From Sphingomonas oleivorans (GTDB lineage: Bacteria > Pseudomonadota > Alphaproteobacteria > Sphingomonadales > Sphingomonadaceae), in contig NZ_NWBU01000004.1 of NCBI RefSeq assembly GCF_003050615.1, positions 1 to 64,000 on the forward strand: a DNA stretch of 64,000 bases, given 5' to 3'. The position numbers were made by a program, and so were the translations under genes. Shown piece after piece: positions 63,247 through 64,000 of this stretch. The notes beneath the pieces were generated by a model. That model was not told where the DNA came from. It did not search any database and saw only the letters and a program-made list of their open reading frames with translations. Position 1 is the first letter of the stretch; each line of letters opens with the position of its first letter.

Positions 63247-64000
63247 ATGACCGAAGGCATCGCCAGGCTGGCGCCGCTCGATTTGGGGGTGATCGCCGTC
63301 TATGCGCTGGGGATCATTGCGCTCGGCCTATGGGCGACGAAACGCAAATCGACCGCGCAGGATTTCTTCCTGGCATCGCGGGAATCGCGCTGGCCGGTGA
63401 TCGGCCTGTCGCTGCTCGCATCCAATATTTCCTCGACCACGCTGATCGGCCTTGCCGGTGCTGCCTATTCGGTCGGCATCTCCGTCTATAATTATGAATG
63501 GATGGCGGGCGTCGTGCTCGTGATCTTCTGCGCCTTCGTCCTGCCGGCGATCCTGCGCAGCCAAGTCTATACGATGCCGGAATTTCTCGAACGCCGTTAT
63601 GACGGCTTCGCGCGCAGCTATTTCACCGGCCTTACCCTCTTCCTCAACATCGTCGTGGATACGGCCGGCACGCTCTATGGCGGCTCGATGATGTTCAAGC
63701 TGCTGTTTCCGGATGCGCCGCTAACGCTCATCGTCGCGGCGCTGGCGCTGGCGGCCGGGACCTATACCGTCGCAGGCGGCCTGCGCGCCGTGCTCTACAC
63801 CGAAACGGTGCAGGCAATCATCCTGCTCGGATCGTCCATGGCGATCGCCTTCTTCGCCTTCGCCAAGGCGGGCGGCTGGGATGTGGTGATGAACAATATC
63901 GATCCGGCCAAGCTCAGCCTCATCCGGCCGCTCGACGATCCCGGCGTGCCATGGCTCGGCATCGTCACCGGCGTGTCCATTCTCGGCTTCTATTTCTGGT
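63247..64000 (+). CDS. Sodium:solute symporter (SSS family), truncated by window end
   Basis: The gene opens at ATG 63247 (after ACAGG) and runs past the end of the window; 251 complete codons are visible. It shows the SSS/SGLT pattern: LGVIAVYALGIIALGLWATK (first helix), AQDFFLASRESRWPVIGLSL, LLASNISSTTLIGLAGAAYS and PEFLERRYDGFARSYFTGLT. A stretch of helices follows. It is probably a sodium-driven sugar transporter supplying the amylosucrase, but the substrate is not proven. The gap of 98 bases to amylosucrase allows an operon. Confidence 0.92.
   Translation, partial: MTEGIARLAPLDLGVIAVYALGIIALGLWATKRKSTAQDFFLASRESRWPVIGLSLLASNISSTTLIGLAGAAYSVGISVYNYEWMAGVVLVIFCAFVLPAILRSQVYTMPEFLERRYDGFARSYFTGLTLFLNIVVDTAGTLYGGSMMFKLLFPDAPLTLIVAALALAAGTYTVAGGLRAVLYTETVQAIILLGSSMAIAFFAFAKAGGWDVVMNNIDPAKLSLIRPLDDPGVPWLGIVTGVSILGFYFW

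Overview
The window looks like chromosome of a GC-rich (about two thirds G+C by eye) alphaproteobacterium, most likely a sphingomonad (Sphingomonadaceae). The evidence is a MucR-type regulator, a FeuP/FeuQ-like two-component pair, DUF4893 and DUF2171 proteins, an amylosucrase and a TonB-receptor remnant. No 16S gene is present, so genus cannot be fixed.

Layout. 1-3.9 kb is a worn, IS-ridden stretch: the 3' end of an RTX calcium-binding protein, a broken MFS transporter gene, a complete IS110-family (IS1111-like) element and a truncated IS3-family OrfA. 3.9-20 kb is ordinary core genome: histidine kinase/response regulator/PepSY, ABC-F ATPase, DUF815 ATPase, mannose-1-phosphate guanylyltransferase, a RamB/ScfR-like regulator divergent from isocitrate lyase, a receiver protein, M20 amidohydrolase, DUF4893 lipoprotein, 3-hydroxybutyrate dehydrogenase with a patatin-like lipase, a zinc metallopeptidase, a DUF2171 protein and tRNA-Ala(CGC). 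20.4-27.1 kb holds an SRPBCC/PhnB-like pair, remnants of an ACR3 arsenite pump and a TonB-dependent receptor, and a carbohydrate cluster (LacI regulator, 50-residue ORF, glucokinase, six-hairpin glycosidase). 27-36.3 kb holds mucR, a universal stress protein, an ExoY-like sugar transferase, a flavin oxidoreductase and a little-studied DUF5132/HMA_2/P-type ATPase cluster.

36.6-57.55 kb is a genomic island of about 21 kb inserted at the 3' end of tRNA-Gly(CCC). It starts with a tyrosine recombinase and ends at an imperfect copy of the tRNA end near 57.53-57.55 kb; both ends carry tandem GGGGGCCT-type sites. It encodes a MobF relaxase and a TraD-like coupling protein but no mating-pair-formation genes, so it is best read as an integrative mobilizable element. 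Its cargo includes a MNT-like/HEPN/STN fusion protein, ribbon-helix-helix proteins with palindromic operators, a HigBA toxin-antitoxin pair and a four-gene translationally coupled operon. That operon encodes an MmeI-like DNA methyltransferase, an SF2 helicase, a GIY-YIG-superfamily protein, and a GHKL ATPase with a C-terminal PD-(D/E)XK-like nuclease region. It is the best candidate for a poorly described anti-phage or anti-plasmid system.

57.9-64 kb returns to chromosome with sugar metabolism: a pentitol-type MFS transporter, a polyol dehydrogenase and an AraC regulator, then tandem LacI-type operators ahead of an amylosucrase and a sodium:solute symporter cut by the window end.
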